Part shown: in pieces, positions 1 to 11,206 of the stretch
How the letters are laid out: each line of letters starts with the position of its first letter
Position numbering within the stretch: the first letter of the stretch is position 1
Program-made: the position numbers and the translations under genes
Source: Pseudopithomyces maydicus
Taxonomy: Eukaryota > Ascomycota > Dothideomycetes > Pleosporales > Didymosphaeriaceae
DNA: 64,000 nucleotides
Assembly (NCBI GenBank): GCA_026873275.1
Contig: JANTUC010000009.1
Location: 1,860,001-1,924,000 of the forward strand
Direction: 5' to 3'
The notes under the pieces: generated by a model
What the model was told of the DNA's origin: nothing
The model's input: the letters and a program-made list of their open reading frames with translations, nothing else
Database searches by the model: none

Positions 1-782
1 ACACCACCATCCTCCCAATCTACTCCGGCCGCGCCATCCACCCCGCCGTCCGCCGCCTCACCCCAGGCGGCAAACTGCTCACCAACCACCTGAAAGAGCT
101 CTCCTCCCTCCGCCACTACAACATGCTCGAAGAGACGTACCTGCTCAACGAAATCAAGGAATCCGTCTCCTTCGTCGCGCCCTCCCCGCAGGCCTTCGCC
201 GCAGACCTCGAGCGCACCTGGAAAGGCCGCCTGGGCGACAAGCGCGCGCTCGACCCGACCATCGTGCTGGATTACGTGCTGCCCGACTACGAGCAGTCTG
301 TCCACGGGCACGCGCGCCCGCACGACCCGGCGCAGTCCCGCCTGCGCCGCGGCCTCCAGCCGCAGGGACCCAGGGAGGACGTCCTCCCGCTGGGCAACGA
401 GCGCTTCGCTGTGCCGGAGGTGCTGTTTTCGCCGTCGGACATTGGGATCCCTGAGGTTGGGCTGCCGGCCGCGGTTATGGAGTCGGTGGGCACGCTGCCT
501 GAGGCGCTGAAGGTGGGTATGCTGGCGAACGTGCTGGTTGTGGGGGGCAATTCGCTGATTCCCGGGTTCATGGAGAGGCTGGAGGCTGAGCTGCGGATGC
601 TGGTGCCGGCGCGGTATGTGTTGAGTGTGGAGAGGGCACAGGATCCGATTCGGCATACGTGGTTGGGGGCGGCGCGGTTCGCGGGGAGTGCGGGGTTGGG
701 CGATGTGCTTGTTACGAAGGCTGAGTATGAGGAGAGGGGGTCGGGGTGGTTGGGGAGGCGGTTCGCGGGGGAGACGAGGTAG
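1..782 (+). CDS. arp6: Actin-related protein 6, C-terminal part (partial at left edge)
   Basis: The frame is open from base 3 and ends at TAG 780-782; the 5' part lies outside the window. The visible ~259 residues belong to the actin fold. A KLLTNHLKELSSLRHYN segment is followed by an EIKESVSFV helix, a VLPDY motif typical of the Arp6 branch, and the C-terminal actin block (VVGGNSLIPGFMERL, then WLGAARFAGS). Arp6 is a subunit of the SWR1 complex, which deposits H2A.Z in nucleosomes; this role is known for the family, not shown here. The gene converges on the mL50 gene. Arp6 rather than conventional actin is inferred from the divergent, insertion-bearing middle region and the VLPDY motif. Another nuclear Arp is the main alternative. 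Confidence 0.8.
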   Translation, partial: TTILPIYSGRAIHPAVRRLTPGGKLLTNHLKELSSLRHYNMLEETYLLNEIKESVSFVAPSPQAFAADLERTWKGRLGDKRALDPTIVLDYVLPDYEQSVHGHARPHDPAQSRLRRGLQPQGPREDVLPLGNERFAVPEVLFSPSDIGIPEVGLPAAVMESVGTLPEALKVGMLANVLVVGGNSLIPGFMERLEAELRMLVPARYVLSVERAQDPIRHTWLGAARFAGSAGLGDVLVTKAEYEERGSGWLGRRFAGETR

Positions 783-1097
783 TGCGTGGGGGGTTGACTG
801 CGTGCGGTCTGAGATATATTTGTGGAAGGGTTGGAGAGAGATTAAGTATTTCTGCGGGCCTCGAGAGGGAGGTGGATATTGCGTCTGAGGTGGATGCGCA
901 CGGGAAATATGGTAATGCAATGCAACACGGGAATTGTGGTCTACTCTACAACCCGTCCACTCGCTAGCTAACAATACATGCGTCGAGTGAAAGCTGTCAA
1001 TCCCATCCTACACATATAGTACATGTACAAGTGCGTCTCTTACGCGTCTCCCTTTATGCAGACCAGACCATACCACAATACTATACACACACCCTAA
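783..1097. other. Intergenic, 3' ends of convergent genes
   Basis: About 315 bases between two convergent stop codons. The short open frames here are G-rich read-through of the upstream gene. No further feature seen. Confidence 0.6.
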
Positions 1098-3095
1098 TCA
1101 CGTCCTACACGACGTTCTCCCCCTCCCCCACCTCTTCGCATCTCTAAACCCAAACTCCCTGACCGCCCCGACCAAGCTCCTAACCTCCTCCCTCCTCCTC
1201 CTCCTCTCCTCCCAATTCCTCTCCCTCACCCCGCCGCTCACCAGCTTCTTCTCCCTCAACTCCCTCTGCACCACCTTCTGCAATCCGACCTTGACCCGCT
1301 TCTCGATGCGGTTCTCCTTGCGACGCCTGAGCTCCACATTACCGAGCTTGAGCAGCTCACCGGAGGCGCTGTTCTTCATGGTAGGCGGGTATTGCTGTTC
1401 ATGCAGAGAGAGAGCCTTTTGCTTCGCGTTCTGGCGCGAGCCCTCGACGTGGATGTATGTGAAGACGGAGGTCGGGGTGGGCGACGCGGTGCCGCAGACG
1501 TGGTGGTAGAGGGCGGCGAGGGTGGTGGAGGTGGTGAGGTGGAGGTCGGAGATGGGGTTTCCGGTGAGTTGGAGGAGGCGTTTGGAGAGCTAAAGAAACA
1601 AATCAACATCCATGCACATAATCAGAGGAAAAGAGGGGAGGGATAAACTCACAGCAAACTTGAGGTCGATGTCCGTAAGCGGGACGTTCTGCCATTTTAC
1701 GGCGGATTGGCTGGCTGACGTCGAGCTCGCGGGCTTGGAGGCGGAGTCTAGGACGGCCTGGCGGAGTTCGCTGAGGGTGGAGGCGGAGGTTGCGAGGGCG
1801 GCGTCGAAGTCGAATTTCGGCGCGGTGGGCTCGGGGACTGCGACGACCTCTTCGACGACCTCCTCAACGACGACGGGTTCGGGGGTGGCTTCGACGGTCT
1901 CGGCGACGGGTGCCACGGGGGCGGCGGGCTTGGGAGTGCGAGGAACGGGTCTGTTCGACATGAAGTCGAACTTGGGCTTCTCTTCGTCGTCCTTGACCAG
2001 CGCGGCCTTCTTGAACTCGGGGGTTGCTGGGTCCATGGTTGGTGGCGGCTCAACTGCCTCGGGTAGAGGCTCGCCCTCCTCAGCCAGGAGCTCTGCATCC
2101 GTCTCTTCGGGCAGTGGTGTGTAGTCCGGCACGCGTTGCATTTCTTCCAGCAGTGCCTCTAGCGAGCGGCCATTGGGGAAGGCAAGAACGAAATCGCCCG
2201 CACCATTCTGCTGCAGCTTGACGTCCTTGATCCACTTGGGCGGGTTGTAGATACCCCGGTTTGCCTGCTTCGAGATGTCCAAGTCCTTGCCGGCTTGCTT
2301 CAGGGCGTAAATTTCGACAACGGCCTGGTGAAAGTTCTTGCGGAGGGCCTCAGGCTTGCGGACGCGCGTACGCCGACCAAAGCTGCTCTTGTTAGCCTCT
2401 GCATATTTTTCTTCGCTCACGAACACAACCGCTTACCTGAAGTCGGTGTAAGGCTTGCCAGTCGCCTCGTCGAAAGTCTGCGCCATCATCAAGTTTTCGT
2501 CCCGAAGCGTGTAGAAGGTGCCGGTCAGCTGCTCGATCTGGTCCGCCATAGCCTGGGTCATGGGTGTGTACGTCCGCATGGTGAGCTTCTCGAACTCCTG
2601 AGCCATCTTCACCTCGTCCGCGTGGTCGATCCATTCTTTGCTGCCAACGTGCAGCAGCGGCCCCTCGGTCGCCTCCTTATATGGTCGGTTCATCACCCGG
2701 TCCACCAACATCTCAGCACGTGATCGCTTTCCCGCGGCTCCAGAGGCGACCTCCTCGCCCTCGAGCATCTCGACCTCCTCGCCCTGCTCCTCAGGAGCGA
2801 TGCGCACCGGCGACGAGGGGTCGTAGGGATCGACATGGGCGCCAATGGGCTCCGAGTCACCGAGGATGCGCTTCTGCCATCTGCGCACAAAGGCCTGGTG
2901 CTTCTTCTTGTCCTGCTTGCCGCCGAGGAGGAAGTTGACGGACGGGGTCGTGGAGAAGCACGCGGAGGTGGTGCGGAGGTGCGGGTGCGGCAGGGCGGCG
3001 CGCAGGCACGATGTCGGCGGTATGCCACGCTGCAATAGGGGAGCGATGGCCGTCGAAGGGTCGATTGCCCGCTGCGGGCGCGGTATTCGGCGCAT
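1098..3095 (-). CDS. Mitochondrial large ribosomal subunit protein mL50
   Basis: Three exons read on the minus strand: 3095-2437, 2382-1653 and 1589-1098. Introns are 54 and 63 nt with GTAAGC/GCAG and GTGAGT/TTAG ends. The joined frame is 627 codons including the stop. The N-terminus (MRRIPRPQ..., then a Ser/Thr/Arg-rich stretch with FSTTPSVNF) looks like a mitochondrial presequence. The centre is Ala/Pro/Glu-rich and low in complexity. Just across the second intron is a DIDLKFA-LSKRLLQLTGNPISDL segment matching the Ribosomal_L50 pattern (LKFAxxKRLxQLTGxxIxD). mL50 (yeast Mrpl13) is a peripheral protein of the mitoribosome large subunit. The protein is clearly longer than its yeast counterpart because of the acidic/proline-rich insert. 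Assignment rests on the C-terminal domain and the presequence. Confidence 0.72.
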
Positions 3096-3639
3096 TGGGG
3101 GTGGTGATGGAGATGGGAGCTGTGCAGCTGTCGTTGCGTTCGTACTGGGAACTTTTCGAGACCCACTTGGCTAGTTGCGGCCAATCAGCGTCGCGTACCT
3201 GCATCAACATCAAGGGTTGCGAATATAGCAGCACGGGTGTATGCCATATTACCTAGGTATTAATTGAATAGCACTCTGACTGGTTTAGAATATAGTCGCT
3301 TGTCATTTTGATGCTTGAAATCGGGTTAGTAGCTCATTTTTCGACAAGTACCTTCCTAATCCTTAATTGTGCAGGCACGCAAGTGCACGAGGCAGGCGCG
3401 AAGGAGAAGGCCTCATAGAAAACATCATAGATAGTTTTCCTCTGTGAAAACAGCTTGTGAAGGGCGTGTTTGAGTAGTGTGTGAGTACGCTGTTTTATAG
3501 ATACATCGTATAGTTGTGGTTCTGGCAATTACAAATTGAAAGTATATAGGGGGCTCGATTAGCCAAAATAAACTCATTACTTCCAAGCCCAGGCCAACTG
3601 CACAAGAAGCATGGCTCATTTTGTATGCGAAGACTAGAA

Positions 3640-3765
3640 GATTCATGGTTATAAGAACAGATACGCCACTTTTTATACAGTCATAAGAGGGGATGACTGT
3701 TTTTCCTCTAGCCATTTTCATCCAGTCAGCCACTCTACTACCACCCTTTCCAAAAACAAATCATC
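3640..3765 (+). repeat. Dispersed short retroposon-like element, copy A (degenerate)
   Basis: Matches copies B (about 29654-29790) and C (about 34238-34388) over the block GAGGGG...CAGCTTTTT...CATTTTCATC...CAGCTACTCTGCTGC...CTTTCCAAAA. Here the diagnostic 14-mer appears as AGCCACTCTACTAC (3728-3741), a form changed by C/T and G/A transitions. I found no flanking duplication, so the boundaries are approximate. Confidence 0.6.
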
Positions 3766-4380
3766 ATCATAAAGACAGATTTCACAGAGCAGCTATCCAG
3801 CGAATTCTCGTGCGGTTGTCCAAAGAAGAGACTAAGCGAACCATCGTTCGTGAATGCCAAAGTGGCAAGCAACTCCAGGCTACCAAGAATGGCCCCGGAA
3901 CCCCTCACTCTAGATTCTCTGACTCTTTACCATACCTCACATGGGTCTATTTACTATCATATTACTGATCTCGGCACGTTGTCAAGGAACAAACCACATC
4001 CCTGGTCAGCCGGTTTGCTGTCGCCCCCCGCTCACCCATACTGATAGCCAGCCTCGCCATATTGTGAGGGAACAGACCAAAAAGTGCTCGGAATTTGTTT
4101 GACACCAATCTTCGTTCACTCAAATTCAACGTCGGCTCCGCCACGCTAGCCCTAACGGACCACATAAGGCGGCAGACCTGTGAAGTAAGACTCGGATGCG
4201 GAGAATTCAACCTCGCCAAATTACTAAACATCCATGTTATGGAAGCCTAATGACCTGCCGACCAGCATGCCTTGCTCACATAGACCCTGATTTGGCTGCA
4301 TGCTGGTACAGTCAAACAGATACTGGCACACAACCCCTGTCCATGAAGTATAGCGCGCGAATTAGCGCTTCTCGTGGAAA

Positions 4381-4389
4381 TATATATAC
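4381..4389 (+). promoter_or_regulatory. TATA-like element of the first ankyrin-type gene
   Basis: TATATATAC lies about 115 bases upstream of ATG 4499, at a distance usual for fungal TATA boxes when a short leader is allowed for. It is assigned by position and sequence only. Confidence 0.35.
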
Positions 4390-4498
4390 TACTCCACCAG
4401 TTCCAAGAGACCTATTTCCCTATATACAGCAGTCATCCATTCCGACAGCACCCAGTTACACAGACCTTCTTGTAGCTACCAACATTCCAACCGACAAG

Positions 4499-6204
4499 AT
4501 GACGACCCTCTTCAGTCTCTCCGCAGAGCTTCAAGGAATGATCTTCGATCACTTCGTCAAGGACACCGACCTGGCCGAGTCATGTGTGGCTCGTCAAGTA
4601 TCCAGTATGATACTCCCACTGAGCTTCATCTTTCCCCTTTGCTGACTTCTCAATCAGGGACGTTCAAACACTTGATCGAGTCCAAGATCTCCACCGAAGT
4701 ACAGCTTTCACGCCTGCATGAGATACACTCCCTCTCCCAGTGTCCTGACTGGATTGTCGACTTCATCCAGAATCGGACACCATGCAAGAAAGGCCGTGTA
4801 GATGCCCGACCAGGGCTCTCCTCTTTCATTGATCGAGTCCTCAACACGCTACTCAATGGCGACTTCACACCAGACGGCACAGACACCGAGATGCGACGGA
4901 ATCTGTACAAGGACGAGATCATCTACGTCCTAGCTCTGACATCTGCGTCCCGATGCGAGCCACTCCTCCGCGACACCGACGCCCTTCTCAGCCGAACGTT
5001 CGACATCGATTGGGACTGCTCAGATTATCCACAATCAGCAGCTGAGCTCACCGCACTCCGAGATTACGCCAACGGAATCACGGTGAGCGATCAGGACATG
5101 CTGGTTGCAGCTGCCGCGGTGGAAAACCTGCCAGCTCTACGTCGATACGCCAGCAGAGTCAACAACCTGATCGACTACGGCCAGGTGTTCTGTTCCGTGT
5201 GGAAAGCCGTGGTAATAGGCGAAAGGGACAGAAGTCTGAAGTATCTACTATCGCGACTCCCTCCGCCCCCTGCTCTGGATCCCAGTATGGACGTGCTCGA
5301 CGCGCAGCAACCAGGACGCGCCACGCTCCTGACCACCTGGAAGGCGTTACTCAGCGCCTGCGACCACGGGAGAGTAGCCACGGGGAAGACTCTCATCGAC
5401 TTCTTCTCCAGCCGCGGCATCCTCTGGGATCTCGTGGGACCAGCCTACCCCTCCGATGCGATCACGCGCTGCATGAGGGCAGGCTGCGTCGAGCTCCTCG
5501 ACCATCTCCTCCGGCACCTCAGCCACGTCGACCAGGAAGAGATCTACCTGCACATCACCGTCGCATACTTGAACTCCGCCTGCCGTTACGGTCGCATCGA
5601 AGTCGTCCGGTACCTTCTGGATCGCAACCTTGTGCTGCCGACCGAGATGTCGCTGCGCGGCCATGGCACGAATGACGACGATAATCAACATCCGCTCGTC
5701 AATGCGGTGGAGTGCAGCCAGGTGGACGTCATGCGGCTTCTCCTGCAGTACGGCGCAAGCATCTCCGACATCCCCCAGTTACTCCCCCGGGCGCTCAAGC
5801 ACGGCAGCCCCGGGTTCCGCTTCAGAACGGTGGAGTTGCTGTTCCAGCACGACGTTGTTGTGGATGACAGTGCGATATACGCGCTTGAGGGGTTCGCGAC
5901 GAAGATCATGAACTCCAGGTGTCCGACGGAGGACAGCTGCAAGACGTTGATCTTCGTGCTGGAGAAGATGAGGGGTTTGGAACTGGAGCGTCCGAACTTC
6001 ACGCGCGGTGATTGGGAGAAGTTTGCCGCTGATGTCCAGCGGATCTTGGATTACGGGCTGGAGCTTTCGACGGAGCCGATCGATTTCGCGGAAGCGGGGA
6101 AGGAGTGCGTGGCTTGGCTGAGGAAATGTGCAGAGACGGCAGAGGAGGATAGAGATGATGTTTGGGTTTTTGAATTTGATTGGGGGCTTAGTTTTGATGA
6201 TTGA
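4499..6204 (+). CDS. F-box-like / ankyrin-type repeat protein, paralogue 1
   Basis: Two exons, 4499-4604 and 4658-6204, with a 53-nt intron (GTATGA...CAATCAG, phase 1). The protein is 550 aa. The N-terminus (FSLSAELQGMIFDHFV..., then RQVSRTFKHLI) has the outline of an F-box helix followed by the CRxF-type tail common in fungal F-box proteins. The body is helical, with repeat-like units such as LNSACRYGRIEVVRYLLDRN and NAVECSQVDVMRLLLQYGA that follow the ankyrin consensus loosely. The C-terminus is acidic. If the F-box is genuine it would recruit Skp1/cullin-1 ligase and the repeats would bind substrate; that is inference. It is tandem with the next gene, which keeps the same intron position and phase and the same domain order, so the pair arose by duplication. 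Confidence 0.72.
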
Positions 6205-6808
6205 TGCGTTTGTTGGGTTTTTGCGTGTGCGCTTGTGGAAGCTTTTTGTTGTTTTGGTTTGAGGGGAAGCTGGTTGCTTCGAATAGTTGTTGTCGATTCG
6301 AATATTTAAGTAGACTTGATGTACCTTGATATGATGACCTTCTATATAGTGTCTCACTATGTATCAGATACCGAAATCGCGTTTCCGTGAGAATGTATCC
6401 ATACATGTGTATCCAAATACTCTTTTATATATTCTGTTCTCTCTTCAAACTTCTACAGCTGAGCACACTGGAAGCTGTCAAATCAGTATCATGACTAGAG
6501 CTGGCAGTGCACTTACGTGTGCACGTTGTGGTGAGAAAGCGCTCTGCCGCGTTTTCCGTCCCCACCTCCCCCTCTTGGATTATCTAAGCACGCTAAATCA
6601 TTCACATGTCGCGCACAGAATAAGGAAGGAGGCCCGAGCGTTTACAAACAGACTCGAGCTCTCCGTAGGTATATAGCTCCCGCTGCACTCGTTCGCTTCT
6701 CTCGATATCGACAGACCTCGCTGCCACGCTTCCACGCCCTGGCTCTGTGTTACTCGGACGCACCACCAACCATCTACAAAAGTAGACTTTTCACATCTCG
6801 ACTGCGAA
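6205..6808. other. Spacer between tandem paralogues
   Basis: About 600 bases. It holds the 3' end of the first gene and the leader of the second, with a weak TATATA at about 6669. No other feature seen. Confidence 0.5.
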
Positions 6809-8613
6809 ATGCCTTTCGCCAATCTTGCATTGGAGCTCAAGCAGCAGATTTTCCGCGAATATGTGCAGATTACCGATATCACTGAGGTGATTCGCGCCCG
6901 GGAAGTTTGCAGTAAGTACTCGAGTATTTACATTATTCTAGCTTTCGAGTTTAGCTAATGTCATTAGGGGCATTCAATACACTGATCGACGACGAGTTGA
7001 CTAGCAATTTCCGTATTGATTATTTAGGCGTCTTGGGTCTTCTCAATTACACTGACCGTCGTCTAATGACCATTCTGCACAAGCGTGTGGTTGTTCGGCC
7101 TCCCAGCACACGCTTGCCTGATGAATCTGAGGATTTCTCTTCATACGTGCAGAATATTGCTGATGCACTCGTCTCATACCATCCTCAAGACGCTGCTTTG
7201 GAACAAGTTCGTGCTCAGTACACCAACGATATCATTTCGATGCTCGCATCGCCTCGCGGATTTCCTAAGTGTCAAACTATACTCAGCCATAACCGAAAGT
7301 GGTACCTTATATCGCAGGACGACGAAAAGTTCAGAAGCAACTTCAAGAAATACGTGGGGAGCAAAGATCTGAAAGTAAAAGATCTGGCTACTGCTGCCGC
7401 TGCCACAGAGAACCTCTATGCTCTGAACAAATACAAGCAGAACCTTTTCTATGCTATGGGCGACCTCCGACACGATGATAAAATGGATACTTTCATCAAC
7501 TGTTGGTACGCAGCCGCATGGAATGGGAAGATTGAAAGTGTTCAATTTCTACTCCGACAGCTGAACATGGTCTTGCCTGAAGAGCTTCCAAGTGCCGATG
7601 AAATTTTTTTGCGAAAGACTGCGGCCTGGTCTGGGTCTGGACAACAATCAAGCACCGATGAAATTGATCTTCAGGTGACATTTTATTATATCCATGGCGC
7701 AACTACGGCAGCTATTGTTCGAGGTCACAATGAGATTGCTAAGATTCTCATTGAATGTTTGATACGCCTCAAAAATACAGTCACGGACTCTGATTGGGGC
7801 TCTTTCCTTAATGACCTTACCCAGTTCTCAATTGTATTTAGCAACATTGAGATATTTGACTTTGTTTATGCTTCGGGCCTACAAGTCAAAAATTACAAAT
7901 ACTACAATGAGACATTTGTAGATGGGGTTGTTAGCGCCTGTCGGGACGGACAAGCCGGCATGATAGAGCATCTTTTTCGATCTGGACACAAGCTCACCAT
8001 ACCTGTAGGCCACCACAGCTATTGGAATGTATACTGGAAAGGGAACCATTGGGGAAGCATAGAGGCGAGTGACCTACTCTTCCTTGCAACAGCATACTCC
8101 CGCGTTAAGGTCATGGAGGTCTTACTGAAGTACAAAGTGGACGTCAAAAATTCCAATACCTTACTCAGGGCCGCTGTATTAGGATTTTGGGTGGATCGTC
8201 GCACAGAAACTTGGAGAAGACTTCCCAGGGTAGAATTCTTCAAATCTGGTTCACGCTATGAGGCTCTCCAGTTCCTACTCGACCGCAAAATCCGGATCGA
8301 TCGAAGCGCTGTCTATCTTGTGAACCAGTGTGCGAAATTAATACATACCGAACTCCAAGGATATCTCTCCCCAGATGTATGCATGGCTATGATACTTCTC
8401 CTGGATGTGCTCAAAACACGTTTTGGAAAGGGAGATAGTTTGCGCAAGGAGGTCCATAGAGGCGTCACTCGAGTTCTTAGACGGGTTGTCGATGGGAATT
8501 TGGATCTGCCATCGCCACGGGATGATTTCGTCTGTGTCGCGCTCGATCTTCTCGAATGGCTTCCACGACTACGCTCACTGGTGGCCAAGAAGCCGAAACC
8601 AGTGAAGTGGTGA
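6809..8613 (+). CDS. F-box-like / ankyrin-type repeat protein, paralogue 2
   Basis: Two exons, 6809-6911 and 6968-8613, with a 56-nt intron (GTAAGT...CATTAG, phase 1) at the site equivalent to paralogue 1. The protein is 582 aa. The N-terminus (FANLALELKQQIFREYV, then REVCRAFNTLIDD) is the F-box-like segment, with the CRAF junction formed across the splice site. Ankyrin-like units follow, for example AAWNGKIESVQFLLRQL and TAYSRVKVMEVLLKYKVDV. Identity with the upstream paralogue looks low outside the N-terminal helix and domain plan, so the duplication is old. Codon choice here is more AT-rich than in paralogue 1. A role in a Skp1-cullin-F-box ligase is inferred only. Confidence 0.72.
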
Positions 8614-9056
8614 TCATATTAAGGACGCCCTTCGTTATATGCGCAGAGATCATGTGTTTGATCAATTTGAAAGAACGGACTTTTATTTCTCGGCAAATTT
8701 GCCACAGCTGCATCATTGAATTCACATTTGGGATAAGTGTGTAAACGGCAGCTCTGACTAGTTGGAGGTGGTTTGTACTTCTGCAGGGCAATTTTCCTTT
8801 CATTTTCTATATCATAGATGTGGATACCCGGGTTTGATTGATTGTTTAATCATCGATCTATTGTGTTTCTTTTGTTACTATCTGATGTCAAGATGATCTA
8901 GTTAGGTCCTTTCGGCGATGATTCAGATTGATTGGCTACGTTTGAAGTAAGGTTAGGAGAGCAATGAATATGAGCCGAACAGACAATCAAAGAAGGCATT
9001 TCAGACACATGTGATCACCGTGAACCTCTGACCGCTATATTCAAGCTTCTACTCAT
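8614..9056. other. AT-rich intergenic, 3' ends of convergent genes
   Basis: About 440 bases between the convergent ends of the paralogue 2 gene and the unrecognised minus-strand gene. No feature seen. Confidence 0.5.
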
Positions 9057-10372
9057 TCACCATCTAGGGGTCACAGTATCATGGTGCCCAACCATCCACT
9101 CCCCAAACGTACACTGGAAATCACACCTCGTCCACGCCTTTATGTCATCTTGATGGACTCGATACCCATGGACCATATCTGAATAACGCCCTGAAACAGT
9201 GCCTTCGCGATACAGACTATCGTAAGCCTTTATCTTACCTTGATCGCACGCAACTTCAAACCTCGCAACCAGCGCCTCGTAGTCAGATGCACAAGTCAAC
9301 GGTACATAGAGAAAGCGGTCATCGTCCCAAAAGAACATACCAAGCTGAACAAATATCGAGTCATAATACGAACGGAGTCCAAATTCGGCTGTTATCTCTT
9401 GGAAGTTCTTCTGGGCATAATTGGGCGAGCGTTCCGCCAGTCTCATCGCCATGTTCTCATCACCAAGAACCGTTGTGTGAAATCTTCCAACCTCAGCATC
9501 ACGAATTGATTGTAACTTAATACTACTGGTTTGTGCTGGAGTTGTAAGGATGCTGGTCTCATAGTGTACTGTCCAGGGTCCATTGGCGTAGTAACTCCAA
9601 ACTTGATACGAGTAATCACGCAGAATGTTGCCACACCTGTGTTTCTGGTCCACGAGATAGTACAAGGGCGACCTTGTAGCTTGACCTATACCTCTTAAGA
9701 AATAGTTGACTGTCATCATCTCCTCGATCTGCCACGCGGGAACGATTGAACGGAATTCGTGTTGCCCGTCACGAAATTGGAGGTACTTTCGGTATATCCT
9801 CAGGAGGGAGAATGCGCTTGCGATGCGGTTGTATTCTGTTGTGGAAATTTTAATCGTGGAGTGCGATGCTTCTGGTGGAGAAACTGTGTCCAGGATAGCC
9901 AGCGTGCTCTCGGTATAGAGTTTCGTGATACGAGAAACATCTTCTACGATATCTGCGAGCTCGTACAAGATCTCTAGGTAATCGGTCCGAAAAAAGGTCC
10001 AGTGATCTATTATCGATTCTTCGTCTACAGCATAGATAGCCTGAAACCAGTCGGTGATGAGAGGCCAATCCAGATGCTGTGGTGGAATCGTGGTGATAGC
10101 CCATGTTAGGCAGATTAACCCCCAAGCAGGTCTGGCAGGTTTTGTAATATCTGTCGCAAGTGTGTTTTCGGGTAATGTAAGAAGGCGCCTTTGATGTTTT
10201 GGCTCAGATTGATGAGTATGCGGATGGTTGGGAGTTCGCAATTCGATAGTATAAGCCTAATAGAGTTAGCGTGGGTCTTCAGGCGTTGTGGTTATGACAA
10301 CATTTGCACTTCTGATGGAAGTCTCTCGAATGGGAAAGCGGATGACATACCCGGCCTTGGAATATCGCTCAT
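9057..10372 (-). CDS. Unrecognised fungal protein (possible F-box remnant at N-terminus)
   Basis: I do not recognise this protein. The long frame (9057-10256) has no good start codon. A short first exon 10372-10310 (MSDIPRPGMSSAFPFERLPSE) joins it through a 53-nt intron with GTGCAA donor, GCTAAC branch and TTAG acceptor, phase 0. The joined product is 420 aa. The PFERLPSE start resembles the opening of an F-box but the rest of an F-box is not evident. The body is rich in aromatic residues (YYLVDQKHRCG, YSYQVWSYYANGPWTVHYET), soluble, with no signal peptide or membrane span. The donor is non-standard, so the first exon is less certain than the second. It sits between the ankyrin-type pair and the STAND-like gene. 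Confidence 0.6.
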
Positions 10373-11206
10373 CTTGTCTGAGCTGAATTGAGAAACAGGA
10401 CAAATTGGGGGTGCACAGAAGATGTAGTAAAATTGTAGCTGCCGCCTAAGGTAATTGCACGTGATCAGATCCTTCCCGAGGTCCCGAGCCGTCCTTCCCC
10501 CAACACCAAATGAGATTACACAATTTCTTTCCGGTTTGATTAGCGCTCCTACAAAATAATTAAGTTGTATTGGCTCATGTATATGCATCAGTTCCCCGGC
10601 AATAACCCAATCTCATTTATTTGCACGCTGTCGCAGGTAAAGAAGATACTTCTGTTGCATTCGAATCAACACATAACTATTCTATCCAGTTATCTACGAA
10701 TACTATCCCGATGATATTGATTCTCTTTCCAAACAACCGAAAACTTTCGTGATTGGAGGAGTGAAAAGCGATGGAAAAGGTCCGGAGGGTGGGCTGCAGA
10801 TGGATTGTGTAGGGGTTGAGTGGGGCAGCCACACTGGCGCAGACTAGTGTAGTCATGGCGCGCTAAACGTATTTGGAACACAAGTTATTGGCGTATGAGG
10901 AATGCCATTCATCTGAGACCTTTAGTGACAGACACTACGCTTTAAAAGAAAATAGAGTCCGCACTGTACAGACCTAAGAAGTTCATTTGAACATTAGCTG
11001 ATGCAGCACAAAATTCAATCAGGCATAAGCTTGAATGCAAAAGCAATGAGATATTATAATTTTCAATTATTGTCGTAAAAACCTGTCCCAATACTACCTC
11101 CCTACTTTCCCAGTCTATCCGCCCCCTCCTCCCCTCATACTGTCCCGAACTCAATCTAAATGGCATGAACGTTTCCTTTGGACAACACTGGGTTTTGAAT
11201 TAATTT
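10373..11206. other. Intergenic with repeat copy D
   Basis: About 830 AT-rich bases upstream of the unrecognised minus-strand gene. It carries one copy of a dispersed repeat (10681-10860) whose partner lies directly before the HET gene at 54.3-54.5 kb. Confidence 0.6.
10681..10860 (-). repeat. Dispersed repeat, copy D (partner at 54.33-54.51 kb)
   Basis: Read on the minus strand, the core from about 10832 to 10741 aligns almost without gaps to 54340-54431, at roughly 80 percent identity by eye. Shared strings include CCTTTTCCATCG and TTTTCACT. A looser match continues past the core (GGATAGTAT, then a GGATAA/GTTATG-type end). Even the accidental translations resemble each other (HPxxLFHRFSL). 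The element is not part of any gene I can support. Confidence 0.6.

Larger units (their letters stand above)
3096..4498. other. Gene-free interval with a degenerate repeat copy
   Basis: AT-richer than the flanking housekeeping DNA. It contains the diverged copy A of a dispersed element (about 3640-3765). The remainder shows only short open frames with no recognisable protein. A TATA-like run (4381-4389) lies about 115 bases before the next start codon. Confidence 0.6.
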
